Below are positions 38,396 to 50,549 of a DNA stretch of 64,000 nucleotides, in pieces. The DNA comes from Angiostrongylus vasorum (Eukaryota; Nematoda; Chromadorea; Rhabditida; Metastrongylidae). Positions within the stretch are counted from its first letter, which is position 1. The number at the start of each line of letters is the position of its first letter. Made by a program: the position numbers and the translations under genes. The notes beneath the pieces were generated by a model. That model was not told the origin of the DNA, searched no databases, and was given only the letters and a program-made list of their open reading frames with translations. Location: positions 1 through 64,000 of the forward strand of contig JADANN010000252.1 of assembly GCA_018806985.1 (NCBI GenBank). The letters are read 5' to 3'.

Positions 38396-38899
38396 TTAGA
38401 TTTGGCACTCGACACTGAAATGGCCTCCACTTGACGAGCATATTGGCTCAGCAATATGTATTTTTTTTCTCTTCAAATCCCGTGACAGCAGCTCTATGGT
38501 GCTCTCAAGTAGACGCCGCATGCAGTCCATCGTCGGCCAATTTGAATCGGAGAGACGTTTGACATTTTTCAACCAGGTTTCCTTGAGAACCTAGAAGATT
38601 CAAAGCATTGGATCGAATGGAAATGTCGTCAAAAGCCGCTACCATGATCGGTTTGTTGGTTATCACGATGCAGCTAGCATATATGGTTATTGGTCCTCCT
38701 CATCTACTCGAAAAAGTTCTATGAACTTGTAAAAAAACTTCCAGTATGCGAAAATTTTTCACTGTTTACAAATCGACTGTGTTCGTATTGTTCCATCATT
38801 CAGTCAATAAGCAATCAAGTCTAGGAACTTTCAAGAATAACGCTTTGGCCTTCTCCAAATCCCTCCACAGCGCATCTGCGCGACTGAGAACGGATCCTT
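38396..38899 (-). CDS. Candidate last two exons of an unnamed gene
   Basis: On -, exon 38899-38829 (after ACTTCAACAG, donor GTTCCT) and exon 38590-38396 (after AATCTTCTAG, ending in TAA) join in phase. The predicted piece is helical and charged: LSRADALWRDLEKAKALFLK joined to VLKETWLKNVKRLSDSNWPT and a Ser/Gly-rich end. The open frames, good acceptors and matching phase favour real coding. The upstream part was not found and the family is not recognised. A further open piece downstream on - (38031-37839, WPMLDKRARCKRG) may or may not belong. Confidence 0.4.
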
Positions 38900-39171
38900 C
38901 TGTTGAAGTAATAACGAAGCTATAAAGTTACTATCTCGCAAATTCACGGATCTGTTTTATGGAGTAAAGTTAGACAGTTAGACGCGAGGCTAGGTAGCTG
39001 ATATAGGGTTAAACAGGGGACCGAAAGCGACTCAGTGCTTCTCTAGATCTATAGGTCTAGAGAAAGACCCAAGTTGCTCCTAGAGGTTGACTCCTTGTTT
39101 CTGCTGAGCTGATTTGGCACATACCTTCTAGGTTTACATAGAAGTACTCATCCATGCTTTCGTCGGTATAT

Positions 39172-39352
39172 TCTGACTTATGTGGGTTGTATTCAACGAG
39201 TCATTTCGAGCAAAGGCTTGCAAGCAGCTCGCTCGGAAGTACACGGCAAGCCGCTAGGGAGTTGTCTCTTAAGCTCTTCGCCTACTCTATAAGACTTGCA
39301 AGCTACCTGTGAATATCTCCATTTTCCACATTCGGAGCACAGAAAGCCAACG
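39172..39352. repeat. Repeat R4, copy 1
   Basis: Homologous to 60818-61005 in the same orientation: CTTATGTGGGTTGTATTCAA, GAAGTACACGGCAAGCCGCT, AAGCTACCTGTGAATAT, TTCGGAGCACAGAAAGCC. The class is not recognised. It sits directly upstream of a SINE1 copy. Confidence 0.6.
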
Positions 39353-39354
39353 TG

Positions 39355-39645
39355 AATAAAGGATAAAGGATAAAACTCTCGGCGTTCGTCAATCCCTGAG
39401 GGATGCGCCATGAATTCGACTTCATTGAGCATCGTTTGGAGGTGATTGAATACATATCTGCCCTATACAATGACTCGCGGTTGCCTATCGATGCATCAAG
39501 CAAATGCTGCTATCCTCTCAGATAAGTTTCGTACCAATTTGCCGACCCCGGAGGGATGGAAAGCTTGGTGGGCCATGGGCGCAGGTTCGATTCCACGTCT
39601 GTGTTGCAGGGGCCCCTCCGACCACTGCGCCACAGGCGCCCTATA
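39355..39645 (-). repeat. SINE1, best-preserved copy
   Basis: On - the head reads GCGCCTGTGGCGCAGTGG (A box TGGCGCAGTGG), then GTGGAATCGAACC as a B-box-like T arm about 35 nt later. It ends in a tail of repeated TTTATCC units (39357-39372 on +). Head, body and reiterated tail are the usual design of a tRNA-derived SINE. Confidence 0.85.
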
Positions 39646-39796
39646 AGTGAGTAGAACATGCTAAATGCGGTAAAATAAGTATGCCTAATATAACAAAGCT
39701 CGATAACAATTTTCCCTTAGCATCGGCATTGGTCAATAATTCACTGTTTTTTCTTGATGAACAAACACGATGTTGTTATTCCAGCATTTATTAACA

Positions 39797-39840
39797 CAGC
39801 ACTCACGTTTCGGCATTTTCGCCTTCCTTAGAGCATGGAA
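39797..39840 (-). repeat. Hammerhead-like motif
   Basis: On -: CTAAGGA (one change from CUGANGA), A, helix GGC/GCC around GAAAAT, then GAAACG. It lies between SINE1 and the RTE relic. Confidence 0.45.
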
Positions 39841-39929
39841 TCGTCAAATTGACACGCAGTCCACTGGGTCAGATACTATCATAGCTTCTGCAGTCAAAAC
39901 ATCATACATATAAAATCTCTGTGATATCA

Positions 39930-42790
39930 GAGAAGAACTGTTCATCGGAACATGGGACAGTAGAGAAGTCGGCAGCGCCGACGTTCTCGTCGGCAGAACG
40001 TTTGATCCTGAAAATCGATTCATTCGAGCAAGTTACAGTCTGAATCAGAATTTCACGACTTAAAAATACGTAGATCAATACCAGCTTTGACAGTCTTCGT
40101 CGTCTAGGCACCGACATTAAAGCGTGACGAAGAAGAAGTCGAAGCGTTCTATATGGACTTGGAGAAGTTCTACAAAGAAGACCACACATTCTTCAAGGTC
40201 ATCATTGGAGATTTTAACGCCAAGATTGGACCAAGAAGAACGTTCAGATTGGGACCCACGGGTTAGAATGGAACGAAGAAGGAGAGCGTCCTCCTACATT
40301 TATCATGACGACCAGAGCATTCATGGTAAATCGCAATTCCCGAAAAGCCCCAAACACCATGATGGACGACGCAAGAGCTTCCCAACCCAGACTCCAATTA
40401 CAACAGAGACCGCATAACAGTAAATCGATGGTTTTTTTCTAGACTATGTCGCTGTTACCTCAATATTCTACACAGGATCAGAGCAGCGCGTCCTTCATGG
40501 GCGATTTCACTTCTCGCGGAAGGAAGAAGAAACACCTAAATTCTGAAAGGAAAGTTCTAAAACCACAATGAACTGAGATGTATTAAATTCATTAGTCGGC
40601 TGTTGGGAAAATGCCGTTCCCGATAACATCGAAGAGGAAAACGATCGGCTCATTCAACATCTTCACGTTAACGCTATAAAAGCTGAGAGTTCGAAAGTCA
40701 CCAAGAGACGTCTGTCGCCAGAAACACTTGAGGTGATGCGCCAGCGTGGAATCGCGCGAGCTACAGGCAGCCAACAGCTCACGTGCGGGCTTTCAAAACC
40801 GTGAACACTGACCATAAAAAGAAGATCTTAAAGAGAGGGCAACAGCAGCTAAAAGTGAAAGCTGTAGAGGAACAGAAAAGCATTTGCAAAGCTCACTGAG
40901 GCTTCGCCAATTACAAAACCAAGGCTGTTGCAGTACGACGACCAGACGGAACAGTTACCGCTTCCACAAAAAGCAATTGAGAAAAACATTCACGACTACT
41001 ACCCGGCTCTATTCATTAGCCACGCTCTTTTGCATACGAAGTAAAAGAAGTTGGATATGTTGTCACACTGGTTCTCTCGCCCGACATGCGCCATGCTACT
41101 TTGTCGATGAAGCATCGAACATCACCACGTCAGGACAGGATAAGATCCGAATACCTGTAGAACTTCCCGCTAGTTCTCATTTCCACATTGGCTCGTCACG
41201 TTAGCTGTCAGAATACAAGGTTCCCACCTAGTGCAAGAACAAAAAAGACCGTGTTTGCGTCCAAGAAAGGGGATCGCCGCGATATCGGAAACTATCACCT
41301 AGTCTGCTTGCTGTCTGTCATATACAAACTCTTCACTCCATTCATTCTAAACGGCTTAAGAGAACATTTGACGAACGGCAGCCTTCTGGGCAACCGCGAT
41401 TGTGAGATGGATTCAGTACGATGGACCACATCCACACGATAACAACACTCATTGAGGTATCGCAGGAGTACAAGAGATCGCTCTGCTCCACTTCCATTGA
41501 TTTAAGGAAGGCTTTTGACTCAATATCAAGATCTTATTTGCTGTCTAATAGTATTTTTTTGACTGGTGATTGCTAATGGCATTGGTAGACAGAAAACTAG
41601 CTGAAGGACAAGAGAAACGAAAGGCCTGTATGGTGTGGTTGTGAATGCGTTAGCGTGCGGAAAGAGCTGCAGCTTGTTCATTCCAAGCTGCAGACACCTC
41701 CGGTCCAAAGTTTGCAAATATCTCAGCTTTATTATGGTTGCCTTAAGTCAGTTGGGATAAGAGCAGCAATCAAAGCGCTGGAAAGCCAAGGGTCTTTGCT
41801 CGGTACATAAGGGTTTTTCGTAGTTTATATGAAAATTTCACGAATAAAATTTCGCCATACTATACCGATATTAACATCTTCCTCAAAAAGGGGTTAGTCA
41901 AGGTGGTAAACCCCAGCCGAAGTTATTTAGCGCCAGTCTCGAGAATGTCATGCGAACATTAGAACAGGACAACAGCAGAGTAAAAAATTGATGGTCGGCA
42001 GTCACTCCATCTCCGCTTTGCTGACGACATCATTCTTATAACACCAAACATTAACCAGCAAGACGAATGCTTGCCAACTTTGGTGAAACCTGTGGGAAGA
42101 TTGGTGCTCGACTAGATCCCATGAAAACGATGGCCATGGGGTACGGATTGGTCACCTATGCGTCATTCACGCTCAACGGAATGAATACCTCCGAATGTTC
42201 CAGTTACGCCTTTCAAGCTCGGGCAATTAACGTGATTAACAACTTAACTTCAAAGTTGGGCAGGAGGAGGGGGAGCGGCTTGGGGAGCTTTCAAGAGCAC
42301 CGAGGATATATTGAAGAGAACAAAGAACACCTAACTCGGTCTCCATCTTTTCGACTCAAAGGTACTTTTTGCCTTAACATATGCGTCAGAAACCTGGCCG
42401 CTATGTAAGCGGGATGAAAGATCACCCAGCATTATAGAACGTGAGGTAAAGGTCGATATTGGGAGAATCCCACACAAGTGAGGAAAGAGATCCCTGAGTG
42501 AGGGAAGCCCCGACCTGCGTCAACGGTTAAAAATTAGAGACGTCTTTCTACACTCGAAAATGTCGAAAATCAAGTTGGGCCGGACATGAAATGCGTCTTA
42601 ACGACAACCAGTGGAAAAGCGCCGTTAGCGACTGAATTCCTAAAGATGCCAAAGGCGCGTCATTCAGACTGTAGAGCCAATGGACACAGCTCATAACAAA
42701 AGCTCTGGAATAAAGATGTCGTCTTCAACGAGTCCCTAGATTGAACAGAGTCTATTGGTCTACTTTACCACGAGACATGAAGAATACCTT
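39930..42790 (+). pseudogene. RTE-type LINE relic (endonuclease + reverse transcriptase)
   Basis: Order of recognisable pieces: start of the apurinic endonuclease (IGTWDSREVG near 39937), the endonuclease core [14 protein letters not shown] near 40201, a mid region (RLSPETLEVMRQRGIARA near 40710), the reverse transcriptase fingers (GNYHLVCLLSVIYKLFT near 41287), IDLRKAFDSI near 41498, the catalytic box RFADDIILITPN near 42017, AFTLNG-type and ETWP pieces, and the C-terminal VPRLNRVYWSTLPRD near 42731. Several frameshifts and stops break it, and a SINE2 lies within the reverse transcriptase. It is typical of the RTE family common in hookworms and is dead. Confidence 0.85.
41555..41745 (+). repeat. 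SINE2 inserted in the RTE reverse transcriptase
   Basis: Immediately after the motif KAFDSI the sequence turns into SINE2 (GACTGGTGATTGCTAATGGC, GGTGTGGTTGTGAATGCGTT, GGTCCAAAGTTTGCAAATAT). The LINE resumes with AIKALESQG at about 41772. So this SINE2 is younger than the RTE copy. Confidence 0.7.
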
Positions 42791-42859
42791 AGAACGAATT
42801 TCTGTTAACATCAGCACTCGTCAAACACTTTATAGTATTCTCTTTGAGCAAACACGACG

Positions 42860-42925
42860 ATGTTACTTTATCCTTTGTCGACTGAAAAATCGACGTTTCG
42901 GCAGGTTTCGCATTCTTTCGAGCCT
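42860..42925 (-). repeat. Hammerhead-like motif, decayed
   Basis: On -: CTCGAAAGA, a helix containing GC..GC, CCGAAACGTCG, and 10 nt later AGTC. The GAAACG end is kept and the CUGANGA end is mutated. It lies just 3' of the RTE relic. Confidence 0.4.
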
Positions 42926-43499
42926 GGAAAGGTCAAGTTGACTTCAATCTACTCAGCCAAACACCTTCGTAACCAAAAAAAAGAAAAACACTAAACAAAG
43001 ATTTCAATCGCATTGGAAGCAAAATAACTTTGTCGCACACTCACCACTTTCTATGAGACCTCCACTGAGTATTCCACATGAAGATCAACCGCACAGAGTT
43101 AATGTGGAAGCGTAATATTCTTCTCTTTCATTGAAATAACAGTCTTAAGTATTGTATGAGATTACGCGTGATAACCACGTTTCCTTGGACGCGGTTTATC
43201 TCTTGGAATTTATCGAGAGTACTATGAGAGATCTGTGCGTTGAAGCTTTTAAATTCTGTGGGAATGTGGTAGTTTCTGCTTCAAAATCTTCTTCCTAATA
43301 TCTCTGTGTCCTATGCATGGCTAGTGGAGTACTAAGAGCGTTGTACATAGACGATAATATAGGCGGTTACGAACTAGCTGACGCCCGAAAGCGCTAAGGG
43401 GTATTTCAATCAGTGTTACCGAATTCTCTACACGGGCCTTGCTGAAGCAACGCTTTATAGCTGCACCTATTTTTTTCGAAATTAAGGGCAAGCTGTTTC

Positions 43500-44450
43500 C
43501 GTCAGTAATTCAATAATTCCTCCTGCTCGCGTCGCTGTGCACACACTGGTGCCTGCACGAAACATGTTACTCACAAGCGCCACTTTTGTATGTGAGGAGT
43601 AAGAGAAGAAGTAGTGAGCCAACATGTTTTTACTACTTGGCTTTTAGTACCACTTAGTGAAGTATCGGTATTCATTTGGGCTAATTTCAGCACTCAGAAA
43701 TGAAAGCCAGTTTTATTTCGGTTTCTTCCAGCTAAATTTAGCGTACTTTGAATGTTCATTCAACAACTCAATATATTTGTCCACATTCTCTTATGTGGAG
43801 CAGATTACCAATCAGTCACTTATATATCTACGGTAGAGTAACTGCTGGAGATCGACTACTCGTGTTTCCACCTTAGACATAAAGGCAATGGCAAAGGTTG
43901 GCGCCAATCGCTGTCCCATTGCCAAACCTCCACTTCATGCATAACATTTTTCAGACAATCTGAAAATTGAGCAGCTTAAGGCAGTTCTTCAAAACGGGCC
44001 ATGAGCTGATGAATCGAGAAGCCACATGTGTTTTGGCTCTTTCCAGTAGCATAAGAAACTCGCAGATCGCTTGCCTTCCGGAGTCATTAGACAGGTTTGC
44101 ATTTACAGCGGTAACGTCGAAGGACTCCATTACATTTGCTCTAGATGTCTGTAGCTTGGTAGAAGCCAGATCATCTGTGAATGCTAATATTATGAGTTGT
44201 GATAACTAAGTATAACACAAGACATGTTATTAATTCAATTTTCGGAGCATGCTGGCAAGATCAATTTGCGTCTAATTTTTAGTCTGGACATTGGAATTCC
44301 CTTTTTTGATGACGAGCGATAAAGGGAAGCGTCTTCAAGGTGTTTTCTCCCTTATCTCAACATCTAACTGACGAAGAATTGCTACAAACTCTCCATCCTT
44401 ATCAATAATAGATGGTTTAATGTTTTTTTAACTTTATGAGTTTCTGTATC
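43500..44450 (-). pseudogene. Penelope-like element reverse transcriptase relic
   Basis: On -, in order: DKDGEFVAILRQLDV near 44410, ANVMESFDVTAVNANLSNDS near 44140, GLAMGQRLAP near 43920 (the catalytic-region GLAMG motif), FAIAFMSKVE near 43890, and HTK..LVSNMFRAGTSVCT near 43580. Stops and an ORF break show it is dead. It is head-to-head with the next PLE relic. Confidence 0.75.
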
Positions 44451-44499
44451 TCCAGCATAACACATTTTCACATTTCTGTGGGGTTGGAGCTAATTCTTT

Positions 44500-45160
44500 T
44501 CACGTGAAATTGAACAACGAATGTATCAAGGTGGCAAAAGTGGCTGGTTTAAAAACCATCAGCTATCTCTCGACTCAAAGTCGAATTACCGAAATGTTTC
44601 GTCCAATACTTACTTGTCAAAACTTAAAGTTATTATCCAATGACGATCTTGCGACTAACGACCCCTCAAGCTTCAAGGTTAGACCTATTATCAGCTGTGC
44701 AGACAGGGTCCCTGGCTAGACTACCATGGATTTAAGCCTAGTGCTTACCCGATTGTTAAAGCACATTCCAGCCCATTTCACGAATACTAAAATGTTTCTG
44801 GATGGTCTATGCCACTTGGGTCCTAATAGCGCATATGTGGTGGCGTTCTTCGACATACGGCCCTTTATATTAAGTGTCGAATAACTCCGCGATGCAAGCC
44901 ATCCGTGTGCTTCCTGTGCAACACGAAGGAGTAATTAACGTATGTGGCTTCTAGGCTCAGCAGCTCATGAATTCTAAAGGTTTGCCTAAACTGCTTCATA
45001 TGGTCCGGGAAATATTACGCACAAATTGGAGAGTTAGCAAAAGCGGCTATAAAACGTTGCTTGAGAATTGTTCATCTAGTGAATTCGGGAACAGTGGTTG
45101 AAATACCACCGAGCACTCATGGGCGCCAGCTACTTCGCAACTGCCTATATGTTTGTCTAT
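44500..45160 (+). pseudogene. Penelope-like element relic with internal deletion
   Basis: Recognisable pieces are LSNDDLATNDPSSFKVRPII near 44635, HIPAHFTNTKMFLDGLCHLG near 44763 and NSAYVVAFFDI near 44827. At about 45035 it jumps from the region before the catalytic motif straight to the element's C-terminal part (ACGTTGCTTGAGAAT near 45052, also at 1849). The catalytic segment is absent. Confidence 0.7.
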
Positions 45161-45171
45161 CTAATAATAAT

Positions 45172-45452
45172 GATAAAGGATGAAGCTTTCGGCGTTGATC
45201 AATCTATGAGGGATGCGCCATGCATTCGACTTCATTAAGCAGCGTTTGGAGGTGATTGAATGCATATCTGGCCTTTTACAATGACTCGCGGTGGGCAACC
45301 GCTGTATAGGAGTTGGTGTTGTTATCCTCCCAGAGAAGTCTAGTACCAATTTGCCGTCCCCTAAAGAATAGAAGACTTGGTGTGTCTGGGGGTGCGGCGG
45401 AGGGTCCGATGTTTATTTCAGGGCTTCTCCGACAACTGAGCCACATGCATTC
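45172..45452 (-). repeat. SINE1 copy
   Basis: Landmarks on +: GATAAAGGATGAAGCTTTCG, ATGCGCCATGCATTCGACTT, ACAATGACTCGCGGTGGGCA, ACCAATTTGCCGTCCCC, CAACTGAGCCACATGC. It directly follows the PLE relic. Confidence 0.75.
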
Positions 45453-46257
45453 TGCTCGGCGGACCGTCTATCTACATAGAAAAATTGCATGAAATGCCCT
45501 GAAGATAGGAACGCTGATTGCACTGGATACGGTACGGTAAACCTAATCTCTTGTAAAGCGTACTGGGATGAATACAATGGCGTAACTGCTAAACCACGCT
45601 ATTTCTATACAAAAGAACAGGCGGTAAACCTGAAGTTAAATAAGGAACTCCACTAGGTATGCATGTGACAGAGGAACATAACAGAGAAGATTTTGAAATA
45701 GAAACTACCATGTTCACACAGGAATCAAAACTTCAGCGCTCAAAGGCTTAGAGTACTCTCGATAAGTTTCAAGACTCCAGAAATAAACCGCAGCTAGAAA
45801 AGCGTGGTTATCACGCGTGATCTCACACAGTATTTAAGACTGGTATTTTAGTGTAAGAGAGGCACATTACGCTTCCACGTAAATTGTGTGCGGCTGGTAT
45901 CCACGTGAAATACACTCATAGACAGTGGTGAGCGTGCGATGAAGCTATTTTTTTCCAATGTGATTGGAATCTTTGCTTAGTAATTTCTCTTTTTTGGTTA
46001 CAGAAGTGTTTTGCTGGGTAGGGCAGTCAATTTGACCTTCCTTGGATCTGAAGAGGGTAAAATCGCGGAAAGGACAGCTAAACCGTCAATAAAAAATTAA
46101 GTAACTCTTTGGAAAAAATTTTGTAGATAAATTCCTTTTTTATTTCCAATCAATTTCTCCGTTAAACTCTCAATACCTCAAGATAACAATGCCGATGTTT
46201 TTTATCAGTTGATTCACTGAGGATAGAAAGGAAACGTAAAAAGCCCAGTACTGGAAC

Positions 46258-46600
46258 TCTTACTTTCGGAGATTTGCTGGTTAAGCCATTGTGGTTCCCT
46301 GGAATCCCGAGGGCAGCCTGGCCAAAGTTTGCACCAAGTCTTCACCACCACACACAGTCTCACTCCTTGTGGATCAGAGGGAGCTTTGCCACCAGGCGAC
46401 TTTGATACCAAGACGGTGGCCGATCCTGGTATTGGTTTACTCCTAGCTAGGCTTCCTGATGGAAAAGCCGTACTCCTTCTCAGCTTGGGAGACCATGCTG
46501 AGGGGGACGAATCCCCCCGCTGTACATCGCAGTCCGACGCCTAGGAACACCTCCCAGCCACGGTGAGGCGGTAAACCGTTAGGAGGGTTCTGGTACTCAT
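46258..46600 (+). repeat. Interspersed repeat R-B, copy 3
   Basis: The same ordered landmarks as the copy at 17.3 kb: CGGAGATTTGCTGGTTAAGC, TTTGATACCAAGACGGTGG, GGTATTGGTTTACTCCTAGC, GACGAATCCCCCCGCTGTAC, ending near GGTAAACCGTTAGGAGG. The copy is somewhat truncated at its left end. Confidence 0.75.
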
Positions 46601-46909
46601 GACTACGAAACGTGGTGTAAGTGTTAGTGTAGTACCGTTTTCTTCTTGAGCAGATTCGAGTTTATTAATAAAACCTTTATAAAACATTGGACAACATTTC
46701 AACAGTTTCATTCACTTAGATCATGGAAAGGCCAAACTTATGCGCAATCTACTCAGTCAAACATCTTCACAACGTCAGCAGAAAAGCACAATATCTCAAA
46801 AAACTCATCTCAATAAAACTCGGTCCGTGGAACCTATCCAGAAATGAACCGCAGGGAAGAGTGCCTTGTGGTCAAGCATGACCTTGCGCGATACCTCATG
46901 CTGATTATC

Positions 46910-46995
46910 CCAGAATCGGGTAATCGCAGGTTTGAGACCCAGCCCAGATTCCGGATTTTGCTTGTGTCTCAGCATCCTTGTCGCTGTATTTCACA
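46910..46995 (+). repeat. SINE2 3' part
   Basis: GGTTTGAGACCCAGCCC (B-box-like), TTCCGGATTTTGC, and TCTCAGCATCC...TATTTCACATTATA match the shared SINE2 3' end. A decayed hammerhead-like piece lies upstream (46690-46735), and another at 46049-46080. Confidence 0.45.
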
Positions 46996-47838
46996 TTATA
47001 CGCTGTGATGAACAACGAACACACAGTAAGCAAAAAAGTGAAATAGTGTGAACCCAAAAGATTTTCTTCACATTTTTTTTAATGGCCGTCAGTAATCAAC
47101 GAAGATTCCGTTGCACTTCTCTGCACTCCGTCTAACTCGAAAATACTTCTTGTGGATGTCAGAAAGAATCAAAAGTGAATTAGTAGTAATTCGACGGCGC
47201 TGAGAGATATTTTAGCGGCTAAAACTCTTCATTTCGTAAAAAAAAACAAACCAACAGAGAACTAGCAGTGTTACTGGAAAACCATGAAAAGCTTTTCGTC
47301 CAAGAGAATAACACAGTCCTTCTTCCTATTGCTATTGTGGAAACTATTATCGCTCGTGGTTGATTGATAAGCTTGTCAGACGATATCAGTTTTATTAAAT
47401 ATGCACACAAAAAATATAAAAAATATGCAAAACGTTCACCGAAGAGCTTCTCGTTGTGAGGCATATCTTCTAAATATCGCTGAAGTCGCTAAAATCAACC
47501 TTATCTTTTTCGGAAACAACTGGTTATCAATTAAATACTTTTATCGCAAAAGACAAGAAGATACATGATGACAATAAAGAAGACAATTGTAGTACTAATC
47601 TCAAAGTGTAACGGAATTTTCAAGACAGGTTATGAGCAGGCTACTTTGCTACAACATCAATTGCTGTGGCTAATAACTGGAGCACGTTTGTTGATGGATA
47701 GACAGAGACCCAGACTGATTTCTACAATCGTCACATCTTGTCCTCTAGATTTTTGTGTTTGAGAAATGTTGCCAATGATAATATTTACTTCAGAACGCTG
47801 AATTTTTTGGGCAAATTTTACATTTTTAACCCATTTGA

Positions 47839-48224
47839 TCAAGCAAGATATGGAGCCAGCTTACGAATGACGATGCGGTATTCCTCTCTTCGATCAGTTT
47901 CAAAAGTTTTGGTTTCAGTCCAAAACTTTTTTAGTTCTTTATAGAGTGAACGTCTTGGATCCTGAGGTTTCTAACAAATGCAACGCTATGATATTCACCG
48001 TTTTCTAAGTAGGTGTGAAACAAACAGCAACAGAAAAGATTTCTTTGCAGCTTTCATGAAGGCGGCAATGTTGTTAAAGCATTACAGAAGACGACAAGTT
48101 GCTTCAAAATTAAAACGCGACTTGAAAATGACTAAGTCATCGTGCAGCAAAGCGCTATTGTAGAAAGACAGAATACCTTTGCAGGTGAGCACTAGGTATT
48201 TAGCATCAGAATCTTGTCTAAAGC
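47839..48224 (-). CDS. Candidate exons of an unnamed - strand gene
   Basis: Exon 47970-47839 on - follows a good acceptor (TTTGTTAG), is open for 43 codons and ends at TGA. It encodes a basic, helical C-terminus (SLYKELKKFWTETKTFETDR, then IRKLAPYLA). A short exon-like piece 48224-48177 (after GTTTTGTTTCAG; FRQDSDAKYLVLTC) lies upstream. The two pieces do not join in phase directly, so at least one exon is missing. The family is not recognised. Confidence 0.35.
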
Positions 48225-48299
48225 CTGAAACAAAACGGTGAACAGTTGAGCAGCTGAAGAGTACCAATGCATGCAAACCGATAGCAGGTACTAATGAAT

Positions 48300-50545
48300 A
48301 TCGTCGAAATATTTGAGCGATTAGAGGAAATCAACCGCTTGCATTCCTTCGTAGAAGCCTTAGATTCTTCTCGAGATCCGCTAAGTGATTATTTACTAAT
48401 TATTTTACGTCTTTGTGAACACTACAACAGTAGAAATGTTCACCTTTCTCCTTAGCACTTGCAAAATTTCCATGATGAAGTATCGAAAAGGAAACAGCTT
48501 TTTGGGAAGAGCTGCATGTAATATTCGAAGCTCGTTTTGATCTTATTTTATCCCTAAAAAAGTCTTTTTAGAATTTCGTTATAAAGCAGATCCTGAGGAT
48601 TAAAAATGCCATATGCGAGTTGTTCCTATCACCAATGTCGATTTTACTTTTACACTTGGCTGTAGCATATTTAGAATCATTGTTGATCGTTGATTGTCAA
48701 ACAAAATATTTGCATATGTAAATAATAAATAATAATAATAAAAAATATAATAAAGAAGTTTCAGCTTCTTTCTACTTCATGTTAAGTGCCGTGAAAGAAA
48801 GAACAAAGCTGGAAATCTATTAATAAACCAAGGATATTAAATAAATGGCTGCAGATTGGCGACTAATGAGTTTCGATTTGCATTCTTACTAGCCCGACTG
48901 TCGTCACTTTTCAACTGCAACAGAGCGAATCATGAAAAAAATTCGCAGTTTATTCGCCTTCGCTACAGAAAGAATTATCTAAAAATGCAGTAGCTTCAAT
49001 GATAAACCAATGAGGCACTATGGAAAAAAATTTCGTTGCTTTTTAGCTAACCGCTCCGCGTGTCCCAGTCTTCATTTCGAGAGCAGGGAAACGGTGCAAC
49101 CTTCTAAAGGAGAGCTAGAAGGATAATAGTCTAAAAAAATATTTATTCAGTAACAGTATACGTGCCGCCACCATTAAGATACTTGAAACGACTCAATTGC
49201 ATCTTGCTGCTACTTTTGCTGTGGCATCGGCGACAAGAACCTCGATATTACAGCAGAATTGAGGCTTTGTAGCAATTTGCCGACACGACTAGCTAAGGCG
49301 TTAATTCGAAGAGAAGGCATCGTTACGAGAACATCTGTAGCTCGAAAGCAACTGCAAAATTACGGCTCCATTAACCTAACAGCAGCTGTTGAACACCGGT
49401 AGTGCTAAACCAATGCCGGTTTGTCATTCGTTGCTGTTAACGTTGCGAAGGAAGGAGTTCTTTTAAAGGTCTGGTAATGAATGACGATTGTTAAGTGCCT
49501 CTTGACATCGACATACAATCACATGTAACATTCACTACCGAGAGAACAGCTTGAATGTGATTTATGGTCTTGTTAGGCGACGCAATTTCATTCGTAGTGG
49601 TGTCCCACTGCATTCGATTCGATTCTATGCGACGATTATGAACACTTACGTCGCAAGAACAAGGCACTACATTCGAGTAGAATCATTACTACTCTGAGCC
49701 AGACGATAGTGACAAACATTAGTCGCAATAAGCATTTTCAACAACTATGTTCATTAATTAACCAACACTAAGTGACCCATTTCTTCAATATTGCTTTATA
49801 TCCTAAGTAGTTGTGAGCGTTATATCGACATTGTTCAACACTAAGCACACGTTTGAAAGAATGTTTCAAAAGACGAAAAGCGGAAAAAATGAGGAGAAAG
49901 TGCTGAAAATTAGGAACGTAATTCATTCAAGACGAATTTTTACCCTTATGGATATATGCCACTACGTAGTGCTTCGACGAAAGAAAATAATTTAAATGAG
50001 TGTAACTGACAATAAAGCGACCACTATCATCACATTCTTTAGAGATATAAACTGGTAGAGCCACAGTTTTGCGATTTCGTTGCTAACTACAGGCCGACAG
50101 TCCTTGACAACAGTAGCAACCACATTTCGTTGAACTGCTTCGTTCATATTGTCCGTGAACACAGCATTATGAGGTAATGACTCTAGGCTTATTTTCTGTT
50201 TTCCCCTTTCTTTCTTTCTTAGTATCTGCGTCTGTCTATTTTCTTCACAAAGAATAACTTATTTTTAGGGCTATTTCCCGACTTATTCTTTATTTCTAAA
50301 CAAACGAGTCAGAGTTATTTCGAAGCATTTCTGTTTGGAATTTCTGTCAAGTTTACACCGACGTTGAAATCGCCCATGTTGTTGCATCTGCAATGACGTC
50401 GTGAGAACGGGAAAGCGATCAAAAATCTAGATGTGGAATCATTCGTAGTATACCACAGAATCCAACCACGACATGTTTCCTTTGTCCAGTAAAAAAGCAG
50501 AGGGTGAAGAGAATTTTCCATTCATTAAGCAGATATGGCATTAGG
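48300..50545. other. No recognised gene or repeat
   Basis: AT-rich, with short frames only. A run of AATAATAAT-like units sits near 48722-48745. Confidence 0.3.
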
Positions 50546-50549
50546 GTGA

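Noticed and set aside
39555..39645. A tRNA gene at the SINE1 head
   Set aside because: The A and B boxes are present, but the cloverleaf is incomplete and the same sequence recurs in every SINE1 copy.
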